A stretch of DNA of 64,000 bases from Bacteroidia bacterium (GTDB lineage: Bacteria > Bacteroidota > Bacteroidia > Cytophagales > Flammeovirgaceae). Made by a program: the position numbers and the translations under genes. The DNA lies in the NCBI GenBank assembly GCA_030425505.1, contig JAUIAB010000016.1, forward strand, positions 1-64,000. Direction: 5' to 3'. The first letter of the stretch is position 1; each line of letters starts with the position of its first letter. Below, one piece after another: positions 17,773 to 27,800 of the stretch. The notes beneath the pieces are model-generated. The model saw only the letters and a program-made list of their open reading frames with translations. It did not search any database and had not been told where the DNA came from.

Positions 17773-19752
17773 GTGTCACTCAAAAAAATCTTTCTCTTTT
17801 TTTTCGTATTTAGTATTAGCAATTATTTAAATGCTCAAATACTATCTCCTGCTAAGTGGTCTCATTATTCTGAACCTAAAAATCCACAACCAAGCGATAC
17901 GGTTACATTTTATTTTAGTGCTTCTATAGATGAAGGTTGGTACTTGTACTCCAGCGATTTTGATCCAGACTTGGGACCTTTAGTAACCACATTTTCATTT
18001 GAGAAAAATGAAAGCCTTCAACTGGTTGGAGATATAGTTCCAGTTTCTCCAAAAAAGAAATACGATAGTCTCTGGGAAGGTGAATTCACTTTTTTTACCC
18101 AAAAAGCATTATTCAAGCAAAAAGCTGTTTTATCTGATATCAACACTGAAGTTAAAGTAAATGTAAGCTACCAGGTTTGTACCGAAATAGATGGTAAATG
18201 CATTCCAGGACAGCATGACTTCACCTTTTTTACCTCTAACACTAAGGCTTCAAGTACTCCTTCCATTACTGAAGATGCCCAAGGAAACAATACGTATTCT
18301 ACTGGTGATGACTCATTAATTTCCTTTATACTTTTTGCTTTTCTGTTTGGAATAGCTGCAGTTTTTACTCCCTGTGTATTTCCAATGCTGCCCATTACGG
18401 TTTCTTTTTTCACCAAGCAGTCTGAAAAGAAAATGGGAGGAATAAAAAACGGAATTTTATACGGTTTATCCATTGTAGTCATCTACACTCTTATAGGAGT
18501 AATCATCGCCCCTATTGCTGGCCCTACCTTTGCCAATACGATAAGTACTCACTGGATTCCCAACCTTTTATTTTTTATTGTCTTTTTTGCTTTTGGGTTA
18601 TCCTTCCTGGGAATGTTCGAGCTAACTCTACCTAGCAGCCTAGTAACTAAAATAGATGCTAAATCAGAAAAAGGAGGGTTTTTAGGTATCTTTTTTATGG
18701 CACTTACCCTAATTGTAGTGTCTTTTTCTTGTACTGGACCTTTGGTTGGAAGCATCCTTGTTGCATCGGCAGGAGGAGAAATAGTAAAACCCATGCTTGG
18801 GATGCTAGCCTTTTCTATAGCCTTTGCCTTTCCATTTACTCTTTTTGCTATTTTCCCACAGTGGATGAACAAATTACCAAAATCAGGCGGATGGCTTAAC
18901 GGCATCAAAGTAACTTTGGGCTTTTTAGAAATAGCTCTTTCTCTTAAATTCCTCAGCATGATAGACTTGGTTTATCATCTCAACATCTTAGATAGAGATA
19001 TAATGATTGCTATTTGGATCGCTTTATCCATACTATTAGGTCTGTACTACCTTGGAAAAATTAGATTATCTCACGATTCTCCATCAGATACTATCTCAGT
19101 GGGAAAACTCTTGTTGGCATTATTTTGCTTTTCATTCGCTATTTATATGATCCCTGGAATGTTTGGGGCTTCACTTAATGCACTGTCGGGTATACTTCCT
19201 CCAAAAACAAGAAGTAGCTTTGATTTAGAAAAAATTATTACCAGCAAAACGCTTACAAATACTACAAAAAGTGAAGCCCAAAAAGAAATAGCTCATGGAG
19301 ACTTGTTTGAACTTCCTCATGGGCTAAAAGGTTTTTTTGATTACCAACAAGCATTAAACGTCGCAAAAGAGTCTAACAAGCCCTTATTCATCGACTTTAC
19401 TGGGCATGGCTGTGCCAACTGTAGAAAGATGGAAGACTATGTATGGGCAGATCCTAAAGTGCTGGATATTTTAAAAAAAGACTATGTCGTTCTGGCTCTT
19501 TACGTAGATGACCCCACTACCCTACCAAAAGAAAACTGGGTAAAATCTTCTTATGATGGTAAAACCAAAAGAACAATAGGTGAAGTAAATATGGATCTTC
19601 AAATCACAAAATTTAACAATAATGCCCAACCATTTTACATTTTGCTCAACCCAAAAAACGAAAAGCCAATTATCCCCCCAAGAGGATATAATTTAAATAT
19701 AGGCGAATTTGCTTCTTTTTTGAGAAAAGGATTAGCTAACTTCAAAAACTGA
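17773..19752 (+). CDS. dsbD: Thiol:disulfide interchange protein DsbD
   Basis: Moves reducing electrons from cytoplasmic thioredoxin across the inner membrane. It has 659 residues, starting at a GTG that directly precedes a signal peptide (SLKKIFLFFFVFSISNYLNAQ). The N-terminal DsbD-alpha-type domain has C136 and C143 (VCTEIDGKC). About eight membrane segments follow with the two redox cysteines in FTPCVFPMLP (C201) and SFSCTGPLVGS. The C-terminal thioredoxin-like domain has CANC in TGHGCANCRKM. All six redox cysteines are present. The ABC exporter follows, separated by leader element C. Confidence 0.94.
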   Translation: MSLKKIFLFFFVFSISNYLNAQILSPAKWSHYSEPKNPQPSDTVTFYFSASIDEGWYLYSSDFDPDLGPLVTTFSFEKNESLQLVGDIVPVSPKKKYDSLWEGEFTFFTQKALFKQKAVLSDINTEVKVNVSYQVCTEIDGKCIPGQHDFTFFTSNTKASSTPSITEDAQGNNTYSTGDDSLISFILFAFLFGIAAVFTPCVFPMLPITVSFFTKQSEKKMGGIKNGILYGLSIVVIYTLIGVIIAPIAGPTFANTISTHWIPNLLFFIVFFAFGLSFLGMFELTLPSSLVTKIDAKSEKGGFLGIFFMALTLIVVSFSCTGPLVGSILVASAGGEIVKPMLGMLAFSIAFAFPFTLFAIFPQWMNKLPKSGGWLNGIKVTLGFLEIALSLKFLSMIDLVYHLNILDRDIMIAIWIALSILLGLYYLGKIRLSHDSPSDTISVGKLLLALFCFSFAIYMIPGMFGASLNALSGILPPKTRSSFDLEKIITSKTLTNTTKSEAQKEIAHGDLFELPHGLKGFFDYQQALNVAKESNKPLFIDFTGHGCANCRKMEDYVWADPKVLDILKKDYVVLALYVDDPTTLPKENWVKSSYDGKTKRTIGEVNMDLQITKFNNNAQPFYILLNPKNEKPIIPPRGYNLNIGEFASFLRKGLANFKN

Positions 19753-19771
19753 AGTTCTAGGAAACAAAAAT

Positions 19772-19864
19772 GAAACAGGTCGTGTCTGATTTAAAATTGA
19801 GGCACACGAAGCAATAATTAAAGAGTGTGTCAAACAAACTAGATAGGTCACAAATTTTAAACAG
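19772..19864 (+). promoter_or_regulatory. Leader element copy C, upstream of the ABC exporter
   Basis: Third copy of the leader element, starting about 20 bases after the dsbD stop and ending at the ATG at 19865. The inner hairpin GGCACAC/GTGTGTC is kept with one G-T pair. The outer stem CTGATTTAAAATT/AATTTTAAACAG is 12 bp with one bulged A, and its 3' arm touches the start codon. In-frame TAG codons in CTAGATAG prevent translation of this copy as an extension of the gene. The GACC box is GGTC here. Confidence 0.8.
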
Positions 19865-21649
19865 ATGAAAGAGTTATCTCACTTAAATAAATACCTCTAT
19901 AAGTACAGGTATCGCCTTTTAATGGGTGTCGTATTTGTAGCTCTTTCCAATATTTTTGTAATCCTTCCTGCAAATCTTGTACGAAGCTCTTTAGACTTAA
20001 TACTTGAAACATTAAAAGAATTCAAAGCAGATTCAATCTCACTGGAAAGCAAAGAAGCAAATACATTTTTTAGCGACATCCTAAAGTATGGATTACTAAT
20101 CATTGGGATGGCTCTTGTTCAAGGAGTATTCCTTTTTTTCATGCGGCAGACCATTATAGTGGTTTCCAGGAAAATTGAATTTGACCTTAAAAATGAAATA
20201 TACCAACATTATCAAACGCTACCCATAAGCTTTTATAGAAAGAATAATACAGGAGATTTGATGGCAAGGATCTCGGAAGATGTTACCAAAGTCAGGATGT
20301 ACCTGGGACCTGCATTGATGTACGGGATTAATCTTATTATCACTTTCGGGCTGATAATAGGGTACATGCTAACCGTGAATGTTCGGCTTACATTTTACTC
20401 TCTCCTACCTTTGCCAATCCTTTCTTTAAGCATCTATTATGTAAATAATATTATCAATAAAAGATCGGAAGATATTCAAAAAGGCTTATCTAGCATGTCT
20501 ACCTTCGTGCAAGAAGCTTTTTCAGGAATTAGAGTCATCAAAGCATTTGTAAGAGAGAGTGACTCTATTTCAAAGTTCAATGACTCAAGTGACGACTACA
20601 AAAAAAAGTCATTAAAGCTCACTATGGTAGAAGCTCTATTTATGCCTTTGATAATGGTAATCATTGGACTTAGCCTTATCCTTACTATTTACATTGGAGG
20701 TTTAGAGGTGATAGAAGGAGATGCCACTACGGGTAATATTGCTGAGTTTATCATATACGTTAACCGATTAACCTGGCCAGTTACTGCTTTAGGGTGGATT
20801 ACCAGCATCATTCAAAGAGCTTCTGCCTCTCAAAAACGAATTAATGAATTTCTCAATGAGAAAAACGATATCATTTCTATTAAAAACACCACCTCTCCTA
20901 TTAGTGGCAAAATTCAATTTGAAAATATTTCTTTAACCTATCCCGAATCTGGGATTACAGCACTAGATGGTGTTTCTTTTGAAATTGAATCGGGAAAAAC
21001 GCTAGCAATATTAGGAAGTACCGGTTCAGGTAAAAGTACTGTAGCAAGCCTTATTTGCCGACTTTTTGATCCTTCTAGCGGGACAATTAGAATAGATGGC
21101 ACCAACTTGAAAGATTATGATATTTCCTTTTTAAGGAAACAGATAGGATACGTTCCTCAAGATGTCTTCCTGTTTTCTGATACAATTAAAAGCAATATAG
21201 CATTTGGAGGAGAGTCTTCCAGCGATGAGGAAATAACTAACATTGCTAAAGACGTAGACCTATACGATACCATCATCGAATTTCCTAAAAAGTTTGATAC
21301 CAAAGTTGGCGAAAGAGGAATCACCCTTTCTGGAGGTCAAAAACAGAGGGTATCCATAGCCAGAGCTTTACTTAATAACCCAAAAATACTTGTACTTGAT
21401 GATTCTCTTTCTGCAATAGATACACAGACAGAAGGAAGAATACTAAGAAACTTGAAAAAAGAACTCAATAAGAGTACTTCAATAATCATTTCGCACAGAG
21501 TATCTTCAGCAATGCTAGCTGATAAGATTATTATATTGGACAATGGAAAAGTTATCCAGTCTGGCACTCCCCAATCACTCCTTAAAGAAGAAGGCTATTA
21601 TAAAAACCTCTATTTAAAACAAACAGAAAACGAGGAAAGTATTTTATAG
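19865..21649 (+). CDS. ABC exporter, fused permease and ATPase (MsbA-like)
   Basis: A half-transporter of 594 residues that should work as a homodimer. Six membrane helices (about 1-310) precede the nucleotide-binding domain with Walker A GSTGSGKST (about 384), Q-loop YVPQDVFLFSDTI, signature LSGGQKQR (about 489), Walker B ILVLDDSLSAID and the switch His in IIISHRVS. The family includes the lipid A flippase MsbA and multidrug exporters, which sequence alone separates poorly. The shared leader element with lpxK, lptF/G and porZ favours a lipid A role, as inference. It converges with the TerB-like gene 7 bases away. Confidence 0.9.
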   Translation: MKELSHLNKYLYKYRYRLLMGVVFVALSNIFVILPANLVRSSLDLILETLKEFKADSISLESKEANTFFSDILKYGLLIIGMALVQGVFLFFMRQTIIVVSRKIEFDLKNEIYQHYQTLPISFYRKNNTGDLMARISEDVTKVRMYLGPALMYGINLIITFGLIIGYMLTVNVRLTFYSLLPLPILSLSIYYVNNIINKRSEDIQKGLSSMSTFVQEAFSGIRVIKAFVRESDSISKFNDSSDDYKKKSLKLTMVEALFMPLIMVIIGLSLILTIYIGGLEVIEGDATTGNIAEFIIYVNRLTWPVTALGWITSIIQRASASQKRINEFLNEKNDIISIKNTTSPISGKIQFENISLTYPESGITALDGVSFEIESGKTLAILGSTGSGKSTVASLICRLFDPSSGTIRIDGTNLKDYDISFLRKQIGYVPQDVFLFSDTIKSNIAFGGESSSDEEITNIAKDVDLYDTIIEFPKKFDTKVGERGITLSGGQKQRVSIARALLNNPKILVLDDSLSAIDTQTEGRILRNLKKELNKSTSIIISHRVSSAMLADKIIILDNGKVIQSGTPQSLLKEEGYYKNLYLKQTENEESIL

Positions 21650-21656
21650 TAGAATA

Positions 21657-22649
21657 CTAACCCTCATCTCTGAAAAGTAAGGTTCTCAGTTTAATTAGAT
21701 TTTCTTCTGTATTTGCCAGATAGTGAATACTTTCTATAACATTTTTTGGAACTTTGAGTAATTTCCCAGCTTTCTCTACTGCCTCCTTTTCTTCTGTTGT
21801 AAATCTACCATCTGCTTTAGACATCTTAATTGCAGTATAGATAAGCACTCTGCCAAAATTGATATTCTTATCACTTTTTAATTTATTAATAAGGCCTTCC
21901 AAATCGTTTAAAGATAAATTAAGGGCTAATATTTTATCTATTGTTTTCTCAGAAGTATTTGTTGGTACTGCAATATTTCTCAAATACCAATCTTTTTCAG
22001 GTTTTGATACCTCTCCATCTGCTCCAGCAATCATCATTAAGGCAGAGCCAAAATTATACTTAGCTTCTTCGCTCATCTGCTGGATGCCAAAAACCTGACG
22101 GATACTGTCATTTACTTCTTGCCAAATTGCCTGATCACCTTCTATAAAAATTCCTAAATCTTCCTCATCATCAGAGTTTACTTCAAATATTGATTTTCGT
22201 ATCACAGATATGGATCTCTCCGTATTGATAGCTCCTTCAATTGCTCTTGTAAAAAAAGCAGGGACGCCAAGTAATTCTGCTGCTTTCTCTACTGCCTCCT
22301 TTTCTTTCTCTGAGTAATCATCATCTGCAAATGACATTTTAATAGCATCGTACAAGAAAAGTTTCTTTAGGTTTAGATCATTATCTAATTCTATTTTTGT
22401 TAAAATTTCACTCAAATCTCCCTTTTCAAAATCAAATGCCTTTATTTTCTCAGTAAAATCCTCTGGAGAACCTATTGACTCACTGAACTCCTTAATTAGC
22501 CAATCCATTTCTGGTTTAGAGACTTCTCCATCAGAACCAGCGACAATCAGCAACGCATAGGCATAGTTCAACCAGCTATCGTATGATACTTTTCTATTAT
22601 CATACAAAGTTTTAGTAATTAATGACTCATGCCTAATTAAATTGTCCAT
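21657..22649 (-). CDS. Double TerB-like domain protein
   Basis: From the ATG at 22649 (MDNLIRHESLITKTL) the protein has 330 residues. A GTG at 22709 would add 20 residues but lies in probable promoter sequence. Two halves repeat the same pattern: AYALLIVAGSDGEVSKPEMDWLIKEF with IKMSFADDDYSEKEKEAVEKAAELL, and SALMMIAGADGEVSKPEKDWYLRN with IKMSKADGRFTTEEKEAVEKAGKLL. These are acidic helical motifs of the tellurite-resistance TerB family, probably metal-binding. No signal peptide is seen. No other ter gene is nearby, so a tellurite function should not be assumed. Confidence 0.8.
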   Translation of the reverse strand: MDNLIRHESLITKTLYDNRKVSYDSWLNYAYALLIVAGSDGEVSKPEMDWLIKEFSESIGSPEDFTEKIKAFDFEKGDLSEILTKIELDNDLNLKKLFLYDAIKMSFADDDYSEKEKEAVEKAAELLGVPAFFTRAIEGAINTERSISVIRKSIFEVNSDDEEDLGIFIEGDQAIWQEVNDSIRQVFGIQQMSEEAKYNFGSALMMIAGADGEVSKPEKDWYLRNIAVPTNTSEKTIDKILALNLSLNDLEGLINKLKSDKNINFGRVLIYTAIKMSKADGRFTTEEKEAVEKAGKLLKVPKNVIESIHYLANTEENLIKLRTLLFRDEG

Positions 22650-22751
22650 AAAAACATATAAAATGTTATTTAAAGATAAAGGAATTGAATTAACAAATCC
22701 TTTGCTCACGAATTAAATTTAGCTAGTTACTCAAAATAGCTAAAGATTATT

Positions 22752-22759
22752 TATCTTTG
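22752..22759 (+). promoter_or_regulatory. Promoter -7 box for rpsF operon
   Basis: TATCTTTG matches the Bacteroidota -7 consensus TAnnTTTG and lies 43 bases before the rpsF start. No clear TTG-type -33 box stands at the usual spacing. Confidence 0.55.
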
Positions 22760-22802
22760 CATTCTTTTTTAATTAATCAATGTCAAAATATTAATTTAAT
22801 TC

Positions 22803-23168
22803 ATGGAACAAAGACATTATGAGGCGGTTTTCATCCTAACACCCGTTTTATCTGAGCAACAGATGAAGGAAACTGTCGTAAAGTTCAAAGACTACCTTAA
22901 AGAAAAGGGAGCTGATGTTTATCACGAGGAAAATTGGGGGCTAAGGAAGTTAGCATATCCAATTGAGAAAAAATCAACAGGGTTTTATTGTTTGTTCGAG
23001 TTTAAAGCTACTCCAGAATTGATTCAAACTTTTGAAATAGAACTTTCAAGGGATGAGAAAATCATGCGATATTTAACCGTTAAGCTTGACAAATACGGTG
23101 TTGAGTATAACGAAAAAAGAAGAAAAGAATTAAAGAATAAAAAGGAGGTCAAAAAACAAGAAGCATAA
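22803..23168 (+). CDS. rpsF: Small ribosomal subunit protein bS6
   Basis: A 121-residue protein of the 30S subunit that pairs with bS18 on 16S rRNA. The start [21 protein letters not shown], the [18 protein letters not shown] segment and [20 protein letters not shown] are typical bS6. The charged Lys-rich tail is usual in Bacteroidota. It is the first gene of rpsF-rpsR-rplI; no ssb gene lies between rpsF and rpsR, in contrast to the Bacillus arrangement. Confidence 0.97.
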   Translation: MEQRHYEAVFILTPVLSEQQMKETVVKFKDYLKEKGADVYHEENWGLRKLAYPIEKKSTGFYCLFEFKATPELIQTFEIELSRDEKIMRYLTVKLDKYGVEYNEKRRKELKNKKEVKKQEA

Positions 23169-23170
23169 TC

Positions 23171-23428
23171 ATGACACTAGTTAACGAACCATTAAATAAA
23201 GATAGAGCTGCAAAGCAAAAGAAATACTGTAGGTTTAAGAGATATAGAATCAAGTATATTGATTACAAAGACCCGGATTTCTTGATACGATTCCTTAATG
23301 ACCAAGGCAAAATATTGCCTAGAAGACTTACAGGAACGAGCTTAAAGTATCAAAAAAAGGTAGCTACTGCTATAAAAAGAGCACGACAATTAGCTCTTAT
23401 ACCTTACGTAACCGATGGTTTAAAATAA
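23171..23428 (+). CDS. rpsR: Small ribosomal subunit protein bS18
   Basis: An 85-residue basic protein. KKKYCRF-like ([20 protein letters not shown]), [32 protein letters not shown] (read as motif over residues 45-75) and LALIPYV are diagnostic of bS18. It begins 2 bases after the rpsF stop, consistent with translational coupling. A Cys in the N-terminal part is shared with many bS18 proteins. Confidence 0.97.
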   Translation: MTLVNEPLNKDRAAKQKKYCRFKRYRIKYIDYKDPDFLIRFLNDQGKILPRRLTGTSLKYQKKVATAIKRARQLALIPYVTDGLK

Positions 23429-23440
23429 AGACTTTTTAAG

Positions 23441-23887
23441 ATGGATATTATATTAAAAGAAGATATTAAAGGGCTGGGATATAAAAATGATGTAGTAAAT
23501 GTAAAGCCAGGATATGGAAGGAATTATCTTATCCCTCAAGGCTATGCAATAATAGCTAGCAAGTCAAACATGAAAATGCACAAAGAAAATATTCGTCAGG
23601 CATCGCATAAAGCTGAAAAAATAAAAAACGAAGCGCAGGAGCTCGCAAGCAAAATTGGAGCTTTAGTACTTCCTATTTCTACTAAAGCTGGCGAGTCAGG
23701 AAAAATTTTCGGTGCAATTACTACAACACAAGTTGCTGAAGCTATTTCAAATAAAGGATTTGATATTGATAGAAAGAAAATTAATCTTCCTAGTAATATT
23801 AAAGAACTGGGTGAATATGAAGTAGAGTTAGACCTTCACAAAGAAGTAAAACATTCTATTAAAATTCAGGTTACTGCTGAAAACTAA
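23441..23887 (+). CDS. rplI: Large ribosomal subunit protein bL9
   Basis: A 148-residue 50S protein with the two usual lobes. The N-terminal domain MDIILKEDIKGLGYKNDVVN continues into VKPGYGRNYLIPQGYAI, the bL9 signature. A long connecting helix (about 45-75) and a C-terminal lobe ending in HSIKIQVTAEN follow. It is the last gene of the ribosomal operon, with a strong terminator directly downstream. Confidence 0.97.
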   Translation: MDIILKEDIKGLGYKNDVVNVKPGYGRNYLIPQGYAIIASKSNMKMHKENIRQASHKAEKIKNEAQELASKIGALVLPISTKAGESGKIFGAITTTQVAEAISNKGFDIDRKKINLPSNIKELGEYEVELDLHKEVKHSIKIQVTAEN

Positions 23888-23911
23888 TTACAACACTTTA
23901 TATTTTCAAAA

Positions 23912-23950
23912 AGCCACTTAATAAATACTATTAAGTGGCTTTTTTTATTT
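23912..23950 (+). terminator. Intrinsic terminator of the rpsF-rpsR-rplI operon
   Basis: AGCCACTTAATA and TATTAAGTGGCT form a perfect 12-bp stem with a 5-base loop, followed by TTTTTTATTTTT. It lies 25 bases after the rplI stop. Confidence 0.92.
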
Positions 23951-23995
23951 TTATCGAATACTACTTAACCATATCGAAATTATTATCAAATATTT

Positions 23996-24322
23996 ATGAC
24001 TTTAGAAGAAGCTCAAAAATCTGTAGATAAGTGGATTAAAGAATTTGGTGTAAGATACTTTAATGAACTTACAAATATGGCTATTCTTACAGAAGAAGTA
24101 GGTGAAGTAGCCAGAGTTATAGCTAGAAAATATGGAGAACAATCTTCTAAAAAAAGCGATCTAGAAAAGGAGTTAAGTGAAGAGCTAGCAGATGTCTTAT
24201 TCGTTATTATATGCATTGCTAACCAAACAGGCATAAATCTAACAGATGCTTTTATACAAAACCTGCAAAAAAAAACCACTCGAGATTCTTCAAGGCATAA
24301 GCAAAATAGCAAGCTTAAATAA
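23996..24322 (+). CDS. MazG-like nucleotide pyrophosphohydrolase
   Basis: A 108-residue all-helical protein of the MazG/dUTPase-like superfamily. These enzymes hydrolyse (d)NTPs to monophosphate and pyrophosphate. The Mg-binding pattern EExxE...ExxD is visible as TEEVGEVARVIARKYGE followed by LSEELADVLFVIICIAN. It is short like YpjD/MazG single-domain enzymes rather than full-length MazG. The substrate cannot be told from sequence. It follows the ribosomal terminator and is probably its own unit. Confidence 0.88.
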   Translation: MTLEEAQKSVDKWIKEFGVRYFNELTNMAILTEEVGEVARVIARKYGEQSSKKSDLEKELSEELADVLFVIICIANQTGINLTDAFIQNLQKKTTRDSSRHKQNSKLK

Positions 24323-24854
24323 ATCCCATCACTATTCCCCACTTATTCAATAATCCTTTTTTTAAGGAAGTTGAATTTCATTAAACCCAGAAACTATTTG
24401 TTACATTTAAACCCACTATATACTAATTTAAAATCATTTCTTTGTGATAGCTTATTTTCAATAAATTGATTAATACACTAAATAATTTTTGATAAAAGTC
24501 TTGTATAGGTAAAATAAATTGGCTAATTTAATAGTTCAATTAATTATCTATATACCCATCGCTAGCAATACATAAAAAGTAAATTTTTAACTTTTTTGTC
24601 TGTATTTACTAACTAATATTTAAGCACTAGTTAACTAATTATCTACCACCCGATAGAACTGTAAAAAAAGTTTTGAATGTTGTAAAGTTTTAGGGCTTTC
24701 ATCTTCGGGCTTATTATACTCTACTAAACCAACAAATAACCCAATTATCTACAATCAAATTGCGTCAAAATTAAGTTTTAGCGCTTCAATGGAGAAAATC
24801 CCTTCAAGCTTTAAATCTTAGAGTGTGTAATTTTTTAACCAAACCAAATTCAAT
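24323..24854. other. 532-bp intergenic region upstream of susC
   Basis: Very AT-rich and without an open frame of note. No repeat shared with the rest of the window and no convincing hairpin were seen, apart from a weak TCCTTTTTTTAAGGAAG palindrome near 24352 that might end the MazG-like transcript. It probably carries the promoter and any regulator site for the SusC/SusD operon, but I cannot point to a specific box. Confidence 0.5.
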
Positions 24855-27800
24855 ATGAAGCGAATTCTGTATTTGCTGCTCATCTTGCAGCTTTTCTATT
24901 CAAGTGCCTTTGCGCAAGAAAAATTGCTCTCAGGTAATGTAAAAGATGAAACAGGCACACCATTGCCTGGTGTAACAGTCCTGGTGAAAGGTACTACTAC
25001 TGGTACCATTACTGATGTTGATGGTAATTTTAGACTCAATGCGCCAGATGATGCCCAAATTTTAGTATTTCAATACATTGGCTATGTGACGAAAGAAATA
25101 CAAATTGGAACCCAGTCGACATTTAATACTTCTCTAACTACAGATACCAAACAGTTAGAAGAAGTTGTAGTTGTCGCTTACGGAGAACAAAAGAAAAAAG
25201 CCCTAACAGGAGCAGTTGGCGTAATTGATCAGGAAGTAATCAAAAACCAACAGGTTGTTACCGTTACAAGAGCATTACAAGGAACTACACCTGGAGTTAA
25301 TATTCTTACAGGATCTGGACAGCCTGGAGTTGGCCCTACTATAAGAGTAAGAGGAATTGGTTCCATAAATGCAAGCTCCTCTCCACTAATAGTGCTAGAC
25401 GGTATTGTTTTTAATGGAAATATAAATGCTATAAATCCCAATGACGTAGAATCTATTAATGTACTGAAAGATGCCTCTGCATCTGCGCTTTATGGGTCTC
25501 GAGCAGCTAACGGTGTATTACTAATCACAACCAAAGCCGGTCAAATTGGAAAAACGGATATTCAGGCAAGTGTTTCATATGGGGTTTCAGGAAGAGCTGT
25601 CAAAGAATATGACTTTGTCAGTGCAGAAGAATATATGAAACTAGCCTGGGAAGCACTGAAGTTTGAAGGGCAAGATGCTGGACTAGCAGATCCTGGTCAG
25701 TATGCTTCCGAAAGTTTGATAACCAATCTGGCTTATAACCCATATGGTGGGAATTACCCGCAACCAATTGATGCAAATGGAAACTTAGCTCCAGGAGCAA
25801 CACTATTATGGGAAACAGACTGGGAAAAGGAATTGATGCAAACAGATGCACAAAGGAAAGATGTATCTTTTTCAGTAAATGGAGGTAGCGACAAACTAAA
25901 ATACTTTGTATCAGGGTCTTACCTAGATCAGGAAGGGGCTGTTTTTACCTCTAAGTTTGAAAGATTTGTAGGTAGATTAAATCTGGATGCCAATTTAAAT
26001 AGCTGGCTTAATTTAGGTTTAAGAACTTCACTTTCTTACTCCGATCAAAACTTCCCAGATCAATCGGGAACTGGATTTACCAATAATGTAAATTTCATAC
26101 GGTCCATGTCTAGTATATATCCAATTTTCTTGAGAGATAATGATGGAAATTTAATACTTGATAATAATGACAATCCTCAGTTTGACTTTGGGAACGCTGT
26201 CCCAGGAAGATCTATAAATGTAAATAGACCTGTTCTAAAGCCTTCGAATTTATTAGCGGAAACTATTCTTAATGATCTGAGAAGAGAACGGTTCTACAAT
26301 ACATTTAATACCTACATGGAAATAGATTTCTTAAAAAACTTTACATTTAGAACAAACTTTGGATTAGAGAACTACCTAATAGATCAGCTAGATTACGATA
26401 ATCCTAATAATGGTGCTGGAGAGAATGTAAATGGTAGAGTTCTTCGCGAAAAGAACCTTACTACAAGCTGGACATGGTATAATAAACTTTCCTTTGAGAA
26501 AGAGTTTAATGATCACTATATCAATGCAATGGCTATAAGCGAGGCATACAATTACCGTTATGAACGTTTAGCAGGGCAAAAAACAAAATTCCCAACTTTT
26601 TATCCTATTAAAGAATTTGATGCAGGTGCTACTTTTGAGACCTTAAGCGGTTACACAGATCAAATTAGATTAGCCAGTTTTCTTGGTAAAGTTACTTATG
26701 CTTTCAAAGACAAGTATTTTGTTGATATTTCAAGTAGAATAGATGGTTCAAGCCGATTTATAAAAGAAGAGCGCCTAGGCTCATTTACATCTGTCGGTGG
26801 TTCCTGGATCATAAGTGATGAGGACTTTATGCCCGCTAATAATGTTATCAATTACTTGAAATTAAGGACATCCTACGGTGAAAGTGGAAATGAAAATTTA
26901 CTTGATCCTAACAATAGAAACTTACCTATTGCTTTTCCCTATGCTTATGTTTTTCAAACTGGCTATGATGATTTAGACAATACTGGTATTTTCTTTGCTA
27001 ATTTACCTGATCCTCTAATTAGTTGGGAAAAAATAAGAATGCTCAACATAGGGCTAGATTTTAGCTTACTAAATGATAGAGTCTCTGGTACATTAGAGTG
27101 GTATCAAAAAACAACGGAAGATTTAATTTTCAACCAACCACTTCCATTATCTGCCGGTTTTGCAAACTTTACAACAAATATTGGGGCAATGAGAAATACT
27201 GGGGTTGAGTTTGCATTAAATACCGTTAATGTAAAAAGTGCAACTGGTTTTCAATGGAATACTTCATTCAATATAACTTTTGAAAAAAATGAGATAACCG
27301 AGCTACCCCAAGGAGAAATAGTAGTTGGAAGTAAAAAGTGGCAAGTAGGTAAAAGTATCTATGATTTCTTTATACCAACTTATGCTGGGGTAGATCCAAA
27401 CGATGGGGCAGCAATGTGGCTTATGGACCAAAAAGATGAAGAAGGAAATATTATAGGACAAACCACCACTAAATTGTATGGTGATGCTACAGAGTACTAT
27501 CAGGGAAGTTCCTTACCAAAAGCAAGAGGGGGATTGATGAACAACTTATCTTACAAAGGTCTTGAGCTTTCATTCTTGATATCTTATAGCATAGGAGGGA
27601 AAATACTTGACTCAGATTATTCTAGTATGATGCATGGGTTTAATAATATGGGTTATCAGCTAAACGCAGATATACTCAATAGATGGCAAAACCCAGGAGA
27701 TATAACTGATGTTCCTAGGCTAAATACTAGTAACTCAGATGTTGCACAAAGATCTACTCGGTTTTTATTTGATAACTCTTATTTAAGGCTTAGGAATGTA

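Noticed and set aside
22650-22709. N-terminal extension of the TerB-like protein from a GTG at 22709
   Set aside because: The added residues look like translated promoter DNA, and an ATG at 22649 gives a normal start.
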